A stretch of DNA of 64,000 bases from Enterococcus sp. BWR-S5 (GCF_016745255.1 NZ_JADOEQ010000002.1:372001-436000); one strand, 5' to 3'; shown: positions 9,236 through 18,833, counted from the stretch's first letter. The notes: generated by a model not told the origin, from the letters alone. Program-made: numbers and translations.

Positions 9236-11350
9236 TTACTTTTCTTTGTTTTCTTCATTTAGCAACGCTTTTCTTGAGACATTGACACGGCCCTGTTTGT
9301 CGATTTCGGTTACTTTTACAAGTACTTCATCGCCAAGCTTCACAACGTCTTCAACATTGTTGACACGCTCATTGGCAAGCTGAGAAATATGAACCAAGCC
9401 ATCTTTCCCTTTGATTAGGTTAACGAAAGCACCGAATTTTTCGATACGAACGACTTTTCCTAAGTAAACTTGACCAACTTCAACTTCCTTCGTCAGCTCT
9501 TCAATAATCTTGATTGCTTTCTTAATCATATCAGCATCCGCAGAAGCAATACTTACGTTTCCTTCTTGGTCGATATCGATTTTCACACCAGTTTCATCAA
9601 TGATACCGTTGATTGTTTCGCCACCCTTACCAATAACATCTTTAATCTTGGCAGGTTTAATCTGAATCATTTCAATCTTCGGTGCGTACTGGCTAAGCTC
9701 TTCACGAGGAGCACTTAACGTAGAAGTAAGCTCTGCAAGAATTTCCAAACGTGCTTTCTTCGCTTGAGTCAATGCTTCTGTCAGGATTTGTTCTGTAATC
9801 CCTTGAATTTTGATATCCATCTGCAAAGCAGTGATACCGTCTTTTGTTCCGGCAACCTTGAAGTCCATATCGCCCAAGTGATCTTCCAAGCCTTGAATAT
9901 CAGTCAAGATTGTATAGTTCTCGCCATCGCTAACCAAGCCCATAGCAATACCGGCAACTGGTGCTTTGATTGGTACACCAGCATCCATCAATGCCAAAAT
10001 ACCAGCACAGATACTTGCTTGTGAAGAAGAACCATTTGATTCCAGCACTTCAGATACTACACGAATTGTGTAAGGGAAATCTGTCTCATTCGGAATAACC
10101 TGCGCCATCGCACGCTCACCTAATGCACCATGTCCGATTTCACGACGACCCGGAGAACCGGCACGACCTGTTGAACCAACAGAAAATTGTGGGAAATTAT
10201 AATGGTGGATAAATCGTTTGCTGTCTTCCAAACCTAAGCCATCAATGATTTGGTGCTCCCCTAATGGAGCCAGAGTACAAACAGACAAAGCTTGTGTTTG
10301 TCCACGTGTAAATAATCCAGACCCGTGTACACGAGGTAAGATTCCTACTTCTGAAGCTAGTGGACGAATTTCATCCAGCTTACGACCATCAGGACGGATT
10401 TTATCAATTGTAATCAACTCACGCACAACATCTTTTTCAAGGTCTTCTGCGATTTGCTTCACTTCTTTAGAAATCTGATCCAATTCTTCTGAATCAGCGA
10501 ATTTCTCAGCGTAAACTTCTTTTACCTTATCTTTGACAGCGTCGATGTTGTCCTCACGGGCAAGCTTTTCTTCTGTCATAACAGCTTCCTTCATTGTACC
10601 GTAGTATGCATCGAAAATTTCTTTTTTCAAGTCTGCATCTACTTGTAGAAGCTTCACTTCCATTTTAGGCTTACCAACAGCTGCAACGATTTCTTCTTGG
10701 AAAGCAACTAGTTCCTTAATTGCATCAAAACCGAACAGCAAAGCACCAAGCATATCTTCTTCTGATACTTCTTTAGCGCCGCTTTCAACCATGTTGATTG
10801 CTTTCTTCGTTCCGGCAACAGTCAACTCGATACCTGTTTTTTCAGATTGTTCAATGGTTGGATTCAATACGTATTCACCGTCAACACGACCCACATTTAC
10901 ACCAGCAATTGGTCCGGCAAATGGGATATCTGAAATCGCTAAAGCTAACGATGAACCAAACATCGCTGCCATTTCCGGTGTACAATCCTGCTCCACGCTC
11001 ATCACGACGTTAGTGATTTGTACTTCGTTACGGAAACCTTCCGCAAACATCGGACGAATCGGACGGTCAATCAGACGAGCTGTCAATGTTGCACGTTCGC
11101 TTGGACGACCTTCACGCTTGATAAATCCTCCTGGGATTTTACCAACTGCATACATTTTTTCTTCATAATTAACAGTTAACGGGAAGAAATCAAAGTCTCT
11201 TGCATCTTTAGAAGCTACAGCAGCACTTAAGACAACAGTATCCCCATAACGAACCAATACTGCACCATTCGCTTGTTTTGCCATTTGACCGATTTCAACT
11301 TGCAGTGGGCGACCGCCCCAAGTGGTTTTAAATACTTGTTTCTCTGACAT
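9236..11350 (-). CDS. pnp: Polyribonucleotide nucleotidyltransferase (PNPase)
   Basis: A 704-residue 3'-5' phosphorolytic exoribonuclease of the RNA degradosome. It has two RNase PH domains separated by a helical region, then KH (about 555-615, [15 protein letters not shown]) and S1 (about 620-690, [20 protein letters not shown]) domains. The second PH domain has the catalytic segment ([19 protein letters not shown]). The open frame extends 34 codons further, but the ATG at 11350 has AAGGAGATTTTTT in front and gives the normal [14 protein letters not shown] start. It lies downstream of rpsO, the classical gene pair, with a structured leader between them. Confidence 0.98.
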   Translation of the reverse strand: MSEKQVFKTTWGGRPLQVEIGQMAKQANGAVLVRYGDTVVLSAAVASKDARDFDFFPLTVNYEEKMYAVGKIPGGFIKREGRPSERATLTARLIDRPIRPMFAEGFRNEVQITNVVMSVEQDCTPEMAAMFGSSLALAISDIPFAGPIAGVNVGRVDGEYVLNPTIEQSEKTGIELTVAGTKKAINMVESGAKEVSEEDMLGALLFGFDAIKELVAFQEEIVAAVGKPKMEVKLLQVDADLKKEIFDAYYGTMKEAVMTEEKLAREDNIDAVKDKVKEVYAEKFADSEELDQISKEVKQIAEDLEKDVVRELITIDKIRPDGRKLDEIRPLASEVGILPRVHGSGLFTRGQTQALSVCTLAPLGEHQIIDGLGLEDSKRFIHHYNFPQFSVGSTGRAGSPGRREIGHGALGERAMAQVIPNETDFPYTIRVVSEVLESNGSSSQASICAGILALMDAGVPIKAPVAGIAMGLVSDGENYTILTDIQGLEDHLGDMDFKVAGTKDGITALQMDIKIQGITEQILTEALTQAKKARLEILAELTSTLSAPREELSQYAPKIEMIQIKPAKIKDVIGKGGETINGIIDETGVKIDIDQEGNVSIASADADMIKKAIKIIEELTKEVEVGQVYLGKVVRIEKFGAFVNLIKGKDGLVHISQLANERVNNVEDVVKLGDEVLVKVTEIDKQGRVNVSRKALLNEENKEK

Positions 11351-11544
11351 AAAAAATCTCCTTTTCTCTATTGAGAGCAATTCTTTGATTTTACCTAAGT
11401 AATTCAGACATGAATTACTTTCGTTTTCTACTTCTGTGCCCTGGTCTTTCAAACCAACTCTCAGCGATTAACTGACAGTCCGGATAAAATCTCACGATGA
11501 TGCAACATACACTGCATACGATAAACACAACGATTCTTTTCCGC

Positions 11545-11640
11545 CCTCAGAAAAGCGAGACGCTACTAAACAAATGGAAAAATCCGAACACGGTTAGATT
11601 CTTTCATTTGATTAGTAGAGTTCTGACCTGCTTTTCGAGG
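11545..11640 (-). promoter_or_regulatory. Long stem-loop in the pnp 5' leader
   Basis: An imperfect long hairpin: outer arms CCTCAGAAAAGC (11545-11556) and GCTTTTCGAGG (11630-11640), inner arms CTACTAAACAAATG (11563-11576) and CATTTGATTAGTAG (11605-11618). It lies between the rpsO terminator and pnp, 200-300 nt before the pnp start. In E. coli PNPase autoregulates through an RNase III-cut leader hairpin; a parallel role is inferred only. The remainder of 11351-11788 holds no visible gene. Confidence 0.5.
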
Positions 11641-11788
11641 AACTTCGACTAAACACTAGCTGCTTCTTGATTCCTTTTCATGCATTGGAATGTTCCTCAT
11701 TTCGGTTTCACCAAACCAAACATTTTCAATGAGAAGCCAATGATAAAATCAATGCTATGAGACACCATCAACCGATATGTCTCATAGC

Positions 11789-11818
11789 AAAAAAGTGAGA
11801 TTCGGTGAATCTCACTTT
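11789..11818 (-). terminator. Terminator of rpsO
   Basis: Minus-strand stem GTGAGATTC / GAATCTCAC (11795-11815) followed by TTTTTTGC, just after the rpsO stop. A second hairpin, TGAGACA / TGTCTCA, lies at 11758-11784. Confidence 0.85.
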
Positions 11819-11829
11819 CGCATGTTTGA

Positions 11830-12099
11830 TTAACGACGCAAACCTAAGCGTTGGATCAGTTCACGGTAACGTTGGATGTCAGTTTTACGCAAGTAAGCTA
11901 ACAAGTTACGACGATGACCGATTTTTTTCATTAGTCCACGGTAAGAATGGTGATCTTTTTTGTGAACGCGTGCATGTTCGTTTAGGTGATTGATATCAGC
12001 AGTTAATACAGCGATCTGTACTTCCGGTGAACCAGTATCTCCTTCATGACGAGCGTATTCGCTAATGATTTGGTTTTTCTGTTCTTTTGACATTGCCAT
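11830..12099 (-). CDS. rpsO: 30S ribosomal protein S15
   Basis: An 89-residue primary 16S rRNA-binding protein of the small-subunit platform. The conserved core is intact ([23 protein letters not shown], then the HRGLMKK-like [21 protein letters not shown]). A longer frame begins with GTG at 12108, but that codon is part of the AGGTGG ribosome site, so the ATG at 12099 is chosen. It is separated from pnp by a terminator and a structured leader. Confidence 0.97.
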   Translation of the reverse strand: MAMSKEQKNQIISEYARHEGDTGSPEVQIAVLTADINHLNEHARVHKKDHHSYRGLMKKIGHRRNLLAYLRKTDIQRYRELIQRLGLRR

Positions 12100-12373
12100 G
12101 TTTTCCACCTCTTTCTAAAATATCATCTGCTTACTGAGTAATACGTTGGTGATTCGTACAACCAAGTAAAAGACGGTGTGTTTCCACACAGATTATACTT
12201 TACAGGATAGCCCCTTAAAAAGCAAGACAAAGCGTAGAGAAACGCGCGTTTTTCTATAGAAAACTCCCCATTTTTATTCGTTTTATGATACACTTAATTA
12301 CGCGAAACCATCAATTGTCAGTAAAAGCACTTGTTTTTACTGTTTCGATGCTATAGAAGGAGGAATTATCCTA

Positions 12374-12937
12374 GTGATCACAATGAAAGATATTATCCGA
12401 GAAGGTCACCCGACGCTGCGTAAGGTTGCTGAAGAGGTCACTTTCCCGCTATCTGAGGAAAATGTTGAATTAGGAAAAGAAATGATGACATTTCTGAAAA
12501 ATAGTCAAGACCCTGAGAAAGCTGCTGAGCTGGAATTAAGAGGGGGCGTCGGATTAGCCGCGCCTCAACTGGACATTTCCAAGCGAGTTATTGCGGTCCA
12601 TGTACCTAGTGGCGATTTGGAAAACCCTGAGCCGACGCTCAGCGCAGTAATGTACAACCCGAAAATCATCAGCCACTCTGTTCAGGATGCGTGTCTGGCC
12701 GAAGGCGAAGGATGTTTATCTGTGGACCGTGAAGTCCCTGGTTATGTTGTACGTCACAACAAAATCACGATTTCCTATTTTGATGCTGACGGGGAAAAAC
12801 AGAAGAAACGATTGAAAAATTACGAAGCAATCGTTGTACAGCATGAAATCGATCATTTGAACGGTGTCATGTTCTACGATCATATCAATGCAGAAAATCC
12901 ATTTGCACTAAAAGACGGCGTATTGGTGATCGAATAG
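12374..12937 (+). CDS. def: Peptide deformylase
   Basis: A 187-residue iron/zinc enzyme that removes the formyl group from nascent protein N-termini. All three motifs are present: GVGLAAPQ (about residues 57-64), EGCLSV (about 115-120, Cys ligand) and HEIDH (about 157-161, two His ligands and the catalytic Glu). The length and the insert before motif 1 mark the type 2 Gram-positive form. Start is GTG at 12374 behind AAGGAGG, matching the [11 protein letters not shown] opening remembered for E. faecalis Def. Confidence 0.97.
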   Translation: MITMKDIIREGHPTLRKVAEEVTFPLSEENVELGKEMMTFLKNSQDPEKAAELELRGGVGLAAPQLDISKRVIAVHVPSGDLENPEPTLSAVMYNPKIISHSVQDACLAEGEGCLSVDREVPGYVVRHNKITISYFDADGEKQKKRLKNYEAIVVQHEIDHLNGVMFYDHINAENPFALKDGVLVIE

Positions 12938-13103
12938 ACAGCTATCTCATAGCTGATACATTCGTGGCAAGCTCTTTTATTGAATGAACAGCTTACTCCA
13001 CTTTCAAAATAGACAGAATTTGGCTTTCACCAGCGAGACAAAATTTCCGCTTTTTTCCCGCACACGCGTTATACTGTCGTTGTGAGAAACGAAAGGAATG
13101 AGT

Positions 13104-13322
13104 ATGATGCTGGAAATCCATTATCTTGTCACCAAAGACGACACTGTTGAAAGTGTAAAAAAATATGAAAAAGCAGCTGATTTTGTTGCAGCACAACAAC
13201 GGGAGGTTCCCGATTTAGAGGATTACTTCCACGTGACTGAAGCATTGGTCGATGGCGAAAAGCTTACGCTTGATGAGCCTACAATCTACGGATTATTTAA
13301 CAAGTTAAATCAACCAAACTAA
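13104..13322 (+). CDS. Small DUF4649-like protein
   Basis: A 72-residue acidic protein without a signal peptide or membrane segment. The sequence (LEIHYLVTKDDTVESVKKYEKAADFVAAQQREVPDLEDYFHVTE split by pattern) suggests the DUF4649 family of enterococci and streptococci, recalled rather than searched. The ATG at 13098 lies directly against the AAAGGA site, so 13104 is preferred. It follows def by 160 nt and may share its transcript. Function unknown. Confidence 0.75.
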   Translation: MMLEIHYLVTKDDTVESVKKYEKAADFVAAQQREVPDLEDYFHVTEALVDGEKLTLDEPTIYGLFNKLNQPN

Positions 13323-13342
13323 TACCGTACACTAAAAGAAGA

Positions 13343-13372
13343 GGTTGGGACAGAAGCAGCTTCTGTCCCACC
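13343..13372 (+). repeat. GGGACAGAAG hairpin element
   Basis: A stem made of GGTTGGGACAGAAG and CTTCTGTCCCACC, followed by a second hairpin acting as terminator. Related TGGGAC-type units appear at about 38614 and 45614, so this is a dispersed intergenic element. Confidence 0.6.
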
Positions 13373-13394
13373 GTTTATTCGGGTTAGATACACT

Positions 13395-13441
13395 AAGAGT
13401 CTGGGCATTTAATTTATGTCCCAGACTCTTCTTCTTTTTTT
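13395..13441 (+). terminator. Terminator after the DUF4649-like gene
   Basis: Stem AAGAGTCTGGG / CCCAGACTCTT followed by CTTCTTTTTTT. Confidence 0.85.
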
Positions 13442-13535
13442 GTTGACTCGTAGCCAACACTTCACTCTAAAATCCGATAAACTCACTTCCAAAAATAACC
13501 TTACCATCAAAAAAAAGCAAGATGTCGCAGCTGCT

Positions 13536-14006
13536 TTAATCCGCTCGCGAATGCGCGTAATACTCCGCCTCCAGCTCATGTGTATCCATTTGAAAAGTCA
13601 CAATATAAGGCTCCTTCTCTTTATACACCCACATCGTGATTTTCTTCGGCTGTACCTCAATCACTCTGGTAGAGGCCATGTGAGAATAATTTTCATAAGA
13701 GCCAAGGTGCTTTTCCTTATATGCTTGCGAAAAACGATCATCCTCCACTGGCGACCCTCCCAAAACTGCCGTCCCTTCAATTTGAATATTATCAACACAT
13801 AAAGCCACTTGCTGATTTTTTTGTATCTGCTGATACTTTAGCAGTTTGGTACTCGTTTGAAAAACGATTTTCCCATCATAAACAACCACGCTTATCGGTC
13901 TCGAAGTAACATAGTTCTCCGCAGAGGTTGCTAGAACAACAATCCCTCTTTTGGCAACTTTTGCCAATACCTTCTCAAGCTCAGCTTCGAATATTTCCAT
14001 CTTCAC
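13536..14006 (-). CDS. Pyridoxamine 5'-phosphate oxidase-like flavin-binding protein
   Basis: A 156-residue split-barrel protein of the PNPOx-like family (VVLATSAENYVTSRPISVVVYDGKIVFQT near residues 22-55, then NQQVALCVDNIQIEGTA). Such proteins usually bind FMN or a similar cofactor; the substrate is unknown. The ATG follows AAAGGAGGAG and lies 7 nt after the stop codon of the XRE regulator, so the two form an operon. Confidence 0.85.
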   Translation of the reverse strand: MKMEIFEAELEKVLAKVAKRGIVVLATSAENYVTSRPISVVVYDGKIVFQTSTKLLKYQQIQKNQQVALCVDNIQIEGTAVLGGSPVEDDRFSQAYKEKHLGSYENYSHMASTRVIEVQPKKITMWVYKEKEPYIVTFQMDTHELEAEYYAHSRAD

Positions 14007-14013
14007 TCCTCCT

Positions 14014-14697
14014 TTATTCTTTTAAAAGTCCACCATGGAACACCAATTCATACACCTTTTCTTCGTTGAAATAGACTTCTTCCCTACCAGTAACCCATGC
14101 TAAATCACCATCGCTTTGACAATGATAGACGGACGCTCCTTTCTGAAAATGAACCGGTCCCTTGAATGGACGTTCCGGCGTGACATGAAAGAGGGCCTCC
14201 TTCAGAAATTTTGAAGAAAAATTCGAGTGTAGCACACGCCCCTGATAGCTCAGCGCCCAGACTGGATACCCTTCAAAGGTCACAACCTCTTGCCCGGAAA
14301 AAATTTCATTTCCTACATAGCTATCATGGTAGTGGTACGGCGGATCTTCATAGAGATAGTCATGGGAATATTCTCGCAGCCCGTCAATATCCTGTTCAAT
14401 CCCTGAAGCATAGGTTCTGATTTTGGCTTTGTATAAAAATCGTTGCAGCTCGTCCTGATCTATCGCCACTTCTTCCAGAGGTCCTTCTCTTTTGGTACAC
14501 GCTTCCGGCTTCTTCACTAAAAAATCAATTGATACATCAAAGAGCTGGCTCAACGCAATAAGGTTTGTGATATCCGGAAAAATATCCCCCGACTCCCATT
14601 TTGCTACCGCTTGCCGCGAAACACCGATTTCTTCAGCCAGCCTATCTTGAGAAAAATGCTGCATTTTCCTGAGCATTTTCAGTTTGTCATTAAACAT
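14014..14697 (-). CDS. XRE-family regulator with DUF5680-like sensor domain
   Basis: A 227-residue regulator. Residues 5-60 form a helix-turn-helix (MQHFSQDRLAEEIGVSRQAVAKWESG). Residues about 90-225 form a conserved domain (YASGIEQDIDGLREYSHDYLYEDPPYHYHD) matching my memory of DUF5680, often joined to XRE domains. It probably controls the downstream PNPOx-like gene. Start at 14697 behind GAAGGAGGGAAGG. Confidence 0.85.
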   Translation of the reverse strand: MFNDKLKMLRKMQHFSQDRLAEEIGVSRQAVAKWESGDIFPDITNLIALSQLFDVSIDFLVKKPEACTKREGPLEEVAIDQDELQRFLYKAKIRTYASGIEQDIDGLREYSHDYLYEDPPYHYHDSYVGNEIFSGQEVVTFEGYPVWALSYQGRVLHSNFSSKFLKEALFHVTPERPFKGPVHFQKGASVYHCQSDGDLAWVTGREEVYFNEEKVYELVFHGGLLKE

Positions 14698-14867
14698 TTG
14701 CCTTCCCTCCTTCTTCTATATTCTTTTAAGGCTTTGCAACAGCTGCTATCACTCTCTTCTACACCTCTATCCTAACAAAAGTGATGTACCGCAACAATAT
14801 ATCATTCGTTGCATTTCTGTCATTGTTGTTATACATTTCAGCCTCTCTCCTATTTTTGAGCACAAAT

Positions 14868-14904
14868 AAGCCGATCAGACTGTTCATCTAATCGACTTTT
14901 TTAT
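14868..14904 (-). terminator. Probable terminator of the HAD phosphatase gene
   Basis: Minus-strand hairpin AGTCGAT / ATCGGCT with wobble pairs in a T-rich setting. Weaker than the other terminators. Confidence 0.5.
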
Positions 14905-14907
14905 TAT

Positions 14908-15684
14908 TTAAATAAAGCTCAATTCCTTCAATGCTTTCCAAATACCATCTTGGTCGTTGGTATCAGTTACCATTGATGCTTCTTTTTGTACATGCGTCTC
15001 CGCATTTCCCATTGCGACACCAATCCCTGCTTCACGCAGCATTTCCCGATCGTTATCGCCATCGCCAAAGGTAATCACATCTTCTCGTTTGATTCCTACT
15101 CTATCCGCAAGATTCAAAATGGTCGCAGCCTTTGAGCCTCCTTGAGGAAGAATATCCACACTCTCAGGATGCCAACGGACAAAACGGAACTTTGGAAACA
15201 GCGTATCGAATTTTCCTTCACAAGAACCGTCATAAAATGCCAATGCCTGATAAATATCTGCTGATTGAGCAAAATTTTCATCAAAATCCAAATCATCAAA
15301 ATCAATTGATTTCATTGCAGTGACGACTTCCTTTGCTCGATGGCTATTGGTTTTCTTCACGTCATCCAGACCTACATAAGCTAGACCCAGCTTCTGGTTT
15401 TCCAGCTCTGATGAAAAACGTAACAGCTCTTCCTGATCTAACAGGTTTTGATAATATTGCTCATGATCTAAAAAGCCGGCCGCACCATTACACAAAATAT
15501 AGTTCGAAAATTCCAAATCTAAAATGACCTTTTGAGCCATATATCGGCTTCTTCCCGTAGCAATCGTCACCAAATGACCTTGTTTTCTAAGCTTTTGCAG
15601 CGCTTCTCTCGTACTGTCCAATGCCTGCTTATCTGTCCCCAGCAACGTTCCGTCGATGTCGAATGCAAAAAGTTTTCTCTTCAT
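14908..15684 (-). CDS. Cof-type HAD-family phosphatase
   Basis: A 258-residue cytoplasmic hydrolase of the haloacid dehalogenase superfamily, class IIB (Cof). Motif I is FDIDGTLL (residues 8-15), motif II ATGRS (about 42-46), motif III the Lys in QGGSKAATI, motif IV FGDGDNDREML (about 208-218). Substrates are probably sugar phosphates or similar metabolites. The ribosome site is weak (GGCAGG well upstream). Monocistronic. Confidence 0.93.
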   Translation of the reverse strand: MKRKLFAFDIDGTLLGTDKQALDSTREALQKLRKQGHLVTIATGRSRYMAQKVILDLEFSNYILCNGAAGFLDHEQYYQNLLDQEELLRFSSELENQKLGLAYVGLDDVKKTNSHRAKEVVTAMKSIDFDDLDFDENFAQSADIYQALAFYDGSCEGKFDTLFPKFRFVRWHPESVDILPQGGSKAATILNLADRVGIKREDVITFGDGDNDREMLREAGIGVAMGNAETHVQKEASMVTDTNDQDGIWKALKELSFI

Positions 15685-15984
15685 GGAATTTCACTTTGCC
15701 TGCCTTCTTTTATAGTTTTGATTGCGTTACCCAATTAGCACAGCCTTTCTGATTTAGATACTTCACCCTAAACCGTCGCAATAGCCGCTTCACACAATCC
15801 GTAGTTTCCCCATCTATTTTACATACTTTTATGAAAAAAGCCAACCCATTAAGAATAGGATATATAAATCAATAAAAATATTTTTCTTTTAATTTCACCT
15901 CATTTTTTTACATATTGATAAAATATTGAGAATTTCTGTTTATATGATTATGGTACACTGAATCGGAATCATCTCTGAAAAAAA

Positions 15985-16101
15985 CGGTGTTCCAGGAGCA
16001 ACTACTTCGGAAACAAGCTGAAACATACCGAAAATATGAAGAATGCTATTTTCGTATGTTCCTTCTTGTTTCTCGTAGCTGATCGCTCCTGTCACAACCT
16101 C
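15985..16101 (+). repeat. Palindromic repeat, family A, copy 1
   Basis: About 117 bp able to fold into one long hairpin: CTACTTCGGAAACAAG... pairs with ...CTTGTTTCTCGTAG and ACATACCGAAAATA with TATTTTCGTATGT. It ends in GTCACAACCT. It aligns nearly end to end with 54431-54544. The rest of 15685-16124 holds no visible gene apart from a possible promoter near 15920-15960. Confidence 0.75.
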
Positions 16102-16124
16102 TTCAACAAGGAGTGTTTATCAAT

Positions 16125-16436
16125 ATGACAGAATTAAATAGTAAAATGAGTGTAGCCAGTACTACTGCAGCACAGATGAGTCAGGCGGCAAATACTTTGA
16201 GTGCGATTCAAGCACCTAGTGTAGCAGCTGGGCAAACAACCGTTACCGGCAATACGAATGCACAACAGACGATTAAACAAACAGCAGAAGCCCTGACTAC
16301 TATCGTCGCTGCTTTCAATGCAGACATTGGCAAAATTACAACAGTTGCCAGCGAGTTTGCTCGAGTGGATGCAGAACGGGCGGAAGCCTTCAACGCGTTT
16401 GATGCGGTCAACCCGTTAGGACGGTGGATACCCTAA
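16125..16436 (+). CDS. LXG-associated protein Lap1 (DUF3130 / TIGR04197, T7SS SACOL2603 family)
   Basis: A 103-residue small helical protein resembling ESX/WXG100 partners. The Ala/Thr/Gln-rich body (STTAAQMSQAANTLSAI) and C-terminal EAFNAFDAVNPL fit the SACOL2603/DUF3130 family. FNAFD fits the FxxxD secretion motif reported for Lap1 proteins. It is the first gene of the cassette and should bind the LXG domain to help target the toxin to a type VII secretion system. ATG at 16125 is preferred because GTG 16113 lies inside the AAGGAG site. The stop overlaps the next start (TAATG). Confidence 0.85.
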   Translation: MTELNSKMSVASTTAAQMSQAANTLSAIQAPSVAAGQTTVTGNTNAQQTIKQTAEALTTIVAAFNADIGKITTVASEFARVDAERAEAFNAFDAVNPLGRWIP

Positions 16437-16807
16437 TGACAGAAAATATAGCCGATAAAGAACTGGAGCTGAACGGACAGCTCCGATTAATTAATGAGCA
16501 GCAAGAAGAAAACTACACCTCTCTTAGAAAGCTTGATAAGTCAGAACGTTTTGTCCAAGATGCCTACGCAATGGAACAGCATTTTCTAATTGATTTGTCT
16601 GAAGTTTTCCATACTTCTGATTCCGCTCAATTCTTGCATGACAGTGAGCAAGAGCATCGTGAGTGTAAACATCGAAGCTTCACACAGTTGGAGGAACAAT
16701 TTGAAGCGCTGCAGCAGGAAAAACTGACCTTAGTTGAAAAGGAAAACGACTTGCTGGATGAAAGAAGTGTATTGTTTCAAAGGGAGGATGCAGCTGATGA
16801 GTATTGA
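16436..16807 (+). CDS. LXG-associated protein Lap2 (DUF3958-like)
   Basis: A 123-residue, highly charged, almost wholly helical protein (LNGQLRLINEQQEENYTSL; FTQLEEQFEALQQEKLTLVEK). Position between a Lap1 gene and an LXG gene, and the coiled-coil composition, fit DUF3958/Lap2, the second chaperone-like partner of LXG toxins. Start ATG at 16436 overlaps the Lap1 stop; GTG at 16424 is an in-frame alternative. Its end overlaps the LXG start by 11 nt, so the genes are translationally coupled. Confidence 0.8.
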   Translation: MTENIADKELELNGQLRLINEQQEENYTSLRKLDKSERFVQDAYAMEQHFLIDLSEVFHTSDSAQFLHDSEQEHRECKHRSFTQLEEQFEALQQEKLTLVEKENDLLDERSVLFQREDAADEY

Positions 16808-18200
16808 TATGTATCTTTCCGAGGTCAGAAGTCAGACCAACAGTGCGGTACAATTAGCGAATGCTTACAGCCAGGCCATTGGTGCTCTCGCTGATAGCTG
16901 CCATGCGTTCATGCGTGCACCGCTATCTGGCAATACCTATGATTCAGCTAAACTATATTTCACCACCGTCTACCCGCCGTTGGTCAACGGAGTAACAATG
17001 GTTTGCGATGCTCTGACTGAAGCACATCAAAAATTCCCGAATGAGTTTGAAAGTTCAGTGGATACTTGCGATGTGAAGGAAAGTGAACTCAGTGAGAAAA
17101 TCGCACAGGGAGGACAAGTACTAAAGGCCCAATATGCTGCGATTAATAGCCTGGAAAAGGCTGACCCGGCATTGGAGCGCAGCATTATGCGAACACAGGC
17201 AGCGATTGCGAAATTAGAAGAGACGCGGAAGCATCTGTATGAGTTCAACGCTTCCTCTGCCGGCATTTTTTCCGAAGTTGAAAGCTTATTAAGTCAGCTT
17301 AACCAAGGAATTTCCGAGGTAGGAAAGGGCAGCGCATGGAATGCCAGTACCGGTACTTTTGAACTGGACCGTATGAGTCTGTCATGGATTCAACCGTTGA
17401 ATGAGAAGTGGAACACACGCAATCAACCAAAAATGGATAGTGAACGCAACGAGGAACTGAAAAAGTACACATTAATCAAGTGTTACGATGAAATCAACGA
17501 TAGTATCACTTGGTCCATTGAGCATAATGGAAAACGTTTAGACAACGCTGAATTACAAGCTTATTTGAAAAAAGTAGGCGAATATTTAGATGAATCAGAC
17601 TATGATATACTAAAACTGAGTCCCAAAGAATGGGAAACACGCATCGACAACCAATGGAAACATGGGACAGAATATTTCAACGGAACAGATGTCCCTTGGT
17701 TCTACCAAGGTCTAGGACACATTCAAGACTTCGTCGGCAAGAGACAGGCGGATGGGACTTGGGAGACAATGTGGAGTCTTGGTTTTACCTTTGCTAATAT
17801 TAGGAATATTCAAATAAATACTAAAGGATCTAACTTTGGAAGCATCGATCAATTAGAGTCTCATTTTTCAAAACACGGAGGCGAATTTGGAAAAGCTTAT
17901 TCTAATGCAAATGAGTATCTAGCTGGAGCAAATAATCTAATGAAATATGGTACAAAAATTCAGTATCAGTATAAAGGCGAAATAAGGACTGGCTACGTCA
18001 AGTTTATGAGAAATAGTAGCATAACTAATTCAAATGGAGTCCCAATAAAAAGTTATGCTAAGTTTGAATTTGTAGGAACAAATCGTTTTGGAGAAATTAC
18101 GACTTACCATGTTGAAAGCGGTAAAACTTTTTGGAAAATGATGAATAACAAAAAGAATATCCCTGTTATCAATCCAGTTGAAAAGAGGCTAAAAAAATGA
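16797..18200 (+). CDS. LXG-domain polymorphic toxin, type VII secretion substrate
   Basis: A 467-residue toxin. Residues 1-200 form the helical LXG domain (MSIDMYLSEVRSQTNSA; FMRAPLSGNTYDSAKLYF contains the L-S-G element). A linker leads to about residue 330. The remaining 135 residues form the toxic tip, with HFSKHGGEFG and NEYLAGANNLM near residues 357-385 and FEFVGTNRFGEITTYHVESGKTFW near the end. The His-rich motif recalls predicted RNase-fold tips (BECR group), but I cannot name its activity. ATG at 16797 follows AAAGGGAGGATG. The tip-coding DNA is clearly more AT-rich than the rest, a sign of tip exchange. No T7SS core genes lie in the window. Confidence 0.88.
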   Translation: MSIDMYLSEVRSQTNSAVQLANAYSQAIGALADSCHAFMRAPLSGNTYDSAKLYFTTVYPPLVNGVTMVCDALTEAHQKFPNEFESSVDTCDVKESELSEKIAQGGQVLKAQYAAINSLEKADPALERSIMRTQAAIAKLEETRKHLYEFNASSAGIFSEVESLLSQLNQGISEVGKGSAWNASTGTFELDRMSLSWIQPLNEKWNTRNQPKMDSERNEELKKYTLIKCYDEINDSITWSIEHNGKRLDNAELQAYLKKVGEYLDESDYDILKLSPKEWETRIDNQWKHGTEYFNGTDVPWFYQGLGHIQDFVGKRQADGTWETMWSLGFTFANIRNIQINTKGSNFGSIDQLESHFSKHGGEFGKAYSNANEYLAGANNLMKYGTKIQYQYKGEIRTGYVKFMRNSSITNSNGVPIKSYAKFEFVGTNRFGEITTYHVESGKTFWKMMNNKKNIPVINPVEKRLKK

Positions 18201-18565
18201 ATAACACGATAAAAATAAATAAGATTGATTCACTTATTGAAGAAGAAGTATTTTTTTCTGTTAATGACCTAGAAATCGTTGGTTTTAATGTATCACCACA
18301 AGAATTAGAGGTTGGGAAAGTGTATGAAGCTGAAATAGATATATTTATGATTGATTTTTTAGAGATGCAAAATCAAGAAGGTACCCAAGATAAAAAAGTC
18401 AAACATATCAATAATTTCACTTACAACCTTTGTGGAAAGCTACTTGACGAAAATACCTTAGATGTCGGATTCTACATTACAAGCGAGTTATTCGAAGACT
18501 ACCAATACTTGGTGGGCGGCTATGTCTCATTAACAGTGGATAGATTACAAGTGTATTGCGACTAA
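18197..18565 (+). CDS. Candidate immunity protein for the LXG toxin
   Basis: A 122-residue acidic, soluble protein with no family that I recognise. Its start overlaps the toxin stop as ATGA (18197-18200), and the composition matches the AT-rich tip of the toxin rather than its N-terminal half. In LXG loci the next small gene is nearly always the cognate immunity gene, so the call is by position. Confidence 0.65.
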   Translation: MNNTIKINKIDSLIEEEVFFSVNDLEIVGFNVSPQELEVGKVYEAEIDIFMIDFLEMQNQEGTQDKKVKHINNFTYNLCGKLLDENTLDVGFYITSELFEDYQYLVGGYVSLTVDRLQVYCD

Positions 18566-18625
18566 GTATTCATATTATTTGTAAGAGGATAAAAATATTT
18601 GGGTATCAGATAATAGGTACATCAG

Positions 18626-18795
18626 GAAAACAAGCTAATCATCAACGTTTATTTGGATGAATATCAAGAATCCTACTTCACAGATGAATTGTTCTCAAAC
18701 TTAAAATATCCAAATAAACAGACTTATAAACTGCGCACCAGCACTGACAATCACCTTAATAGCTTTATCTCTACACAAATAAACGCCCACACATC
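18626..18795 (+). other. Possible gene remnant after the immunity gene
   Basis: An open stretch without a good start codon encodes HQENKLIINVYLDEYQES and continues TDELFSNLKYPNKQTYKL before running into the terminator. It looks protein-like at first but has no ribosome site. It may be a decayed orphan immunity gene, common after LXG tips. Weak evidence. Confidence 0.25.
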
Positions 18796-18833
18796 AAAAA
18801 AACAGCGAACGCCTGATTTCGGCATTCGCTGTT
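18795..18833 (-). terminator. Terminator of the formate/nitrite transporter gene
   Basis: Minus-strand stem AACAGCGAATGCC / GGCGTTCGCTGTT followed by TTTTTTG. It may also stop transcripts from the toxin cassette. Confidence 0.85.
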
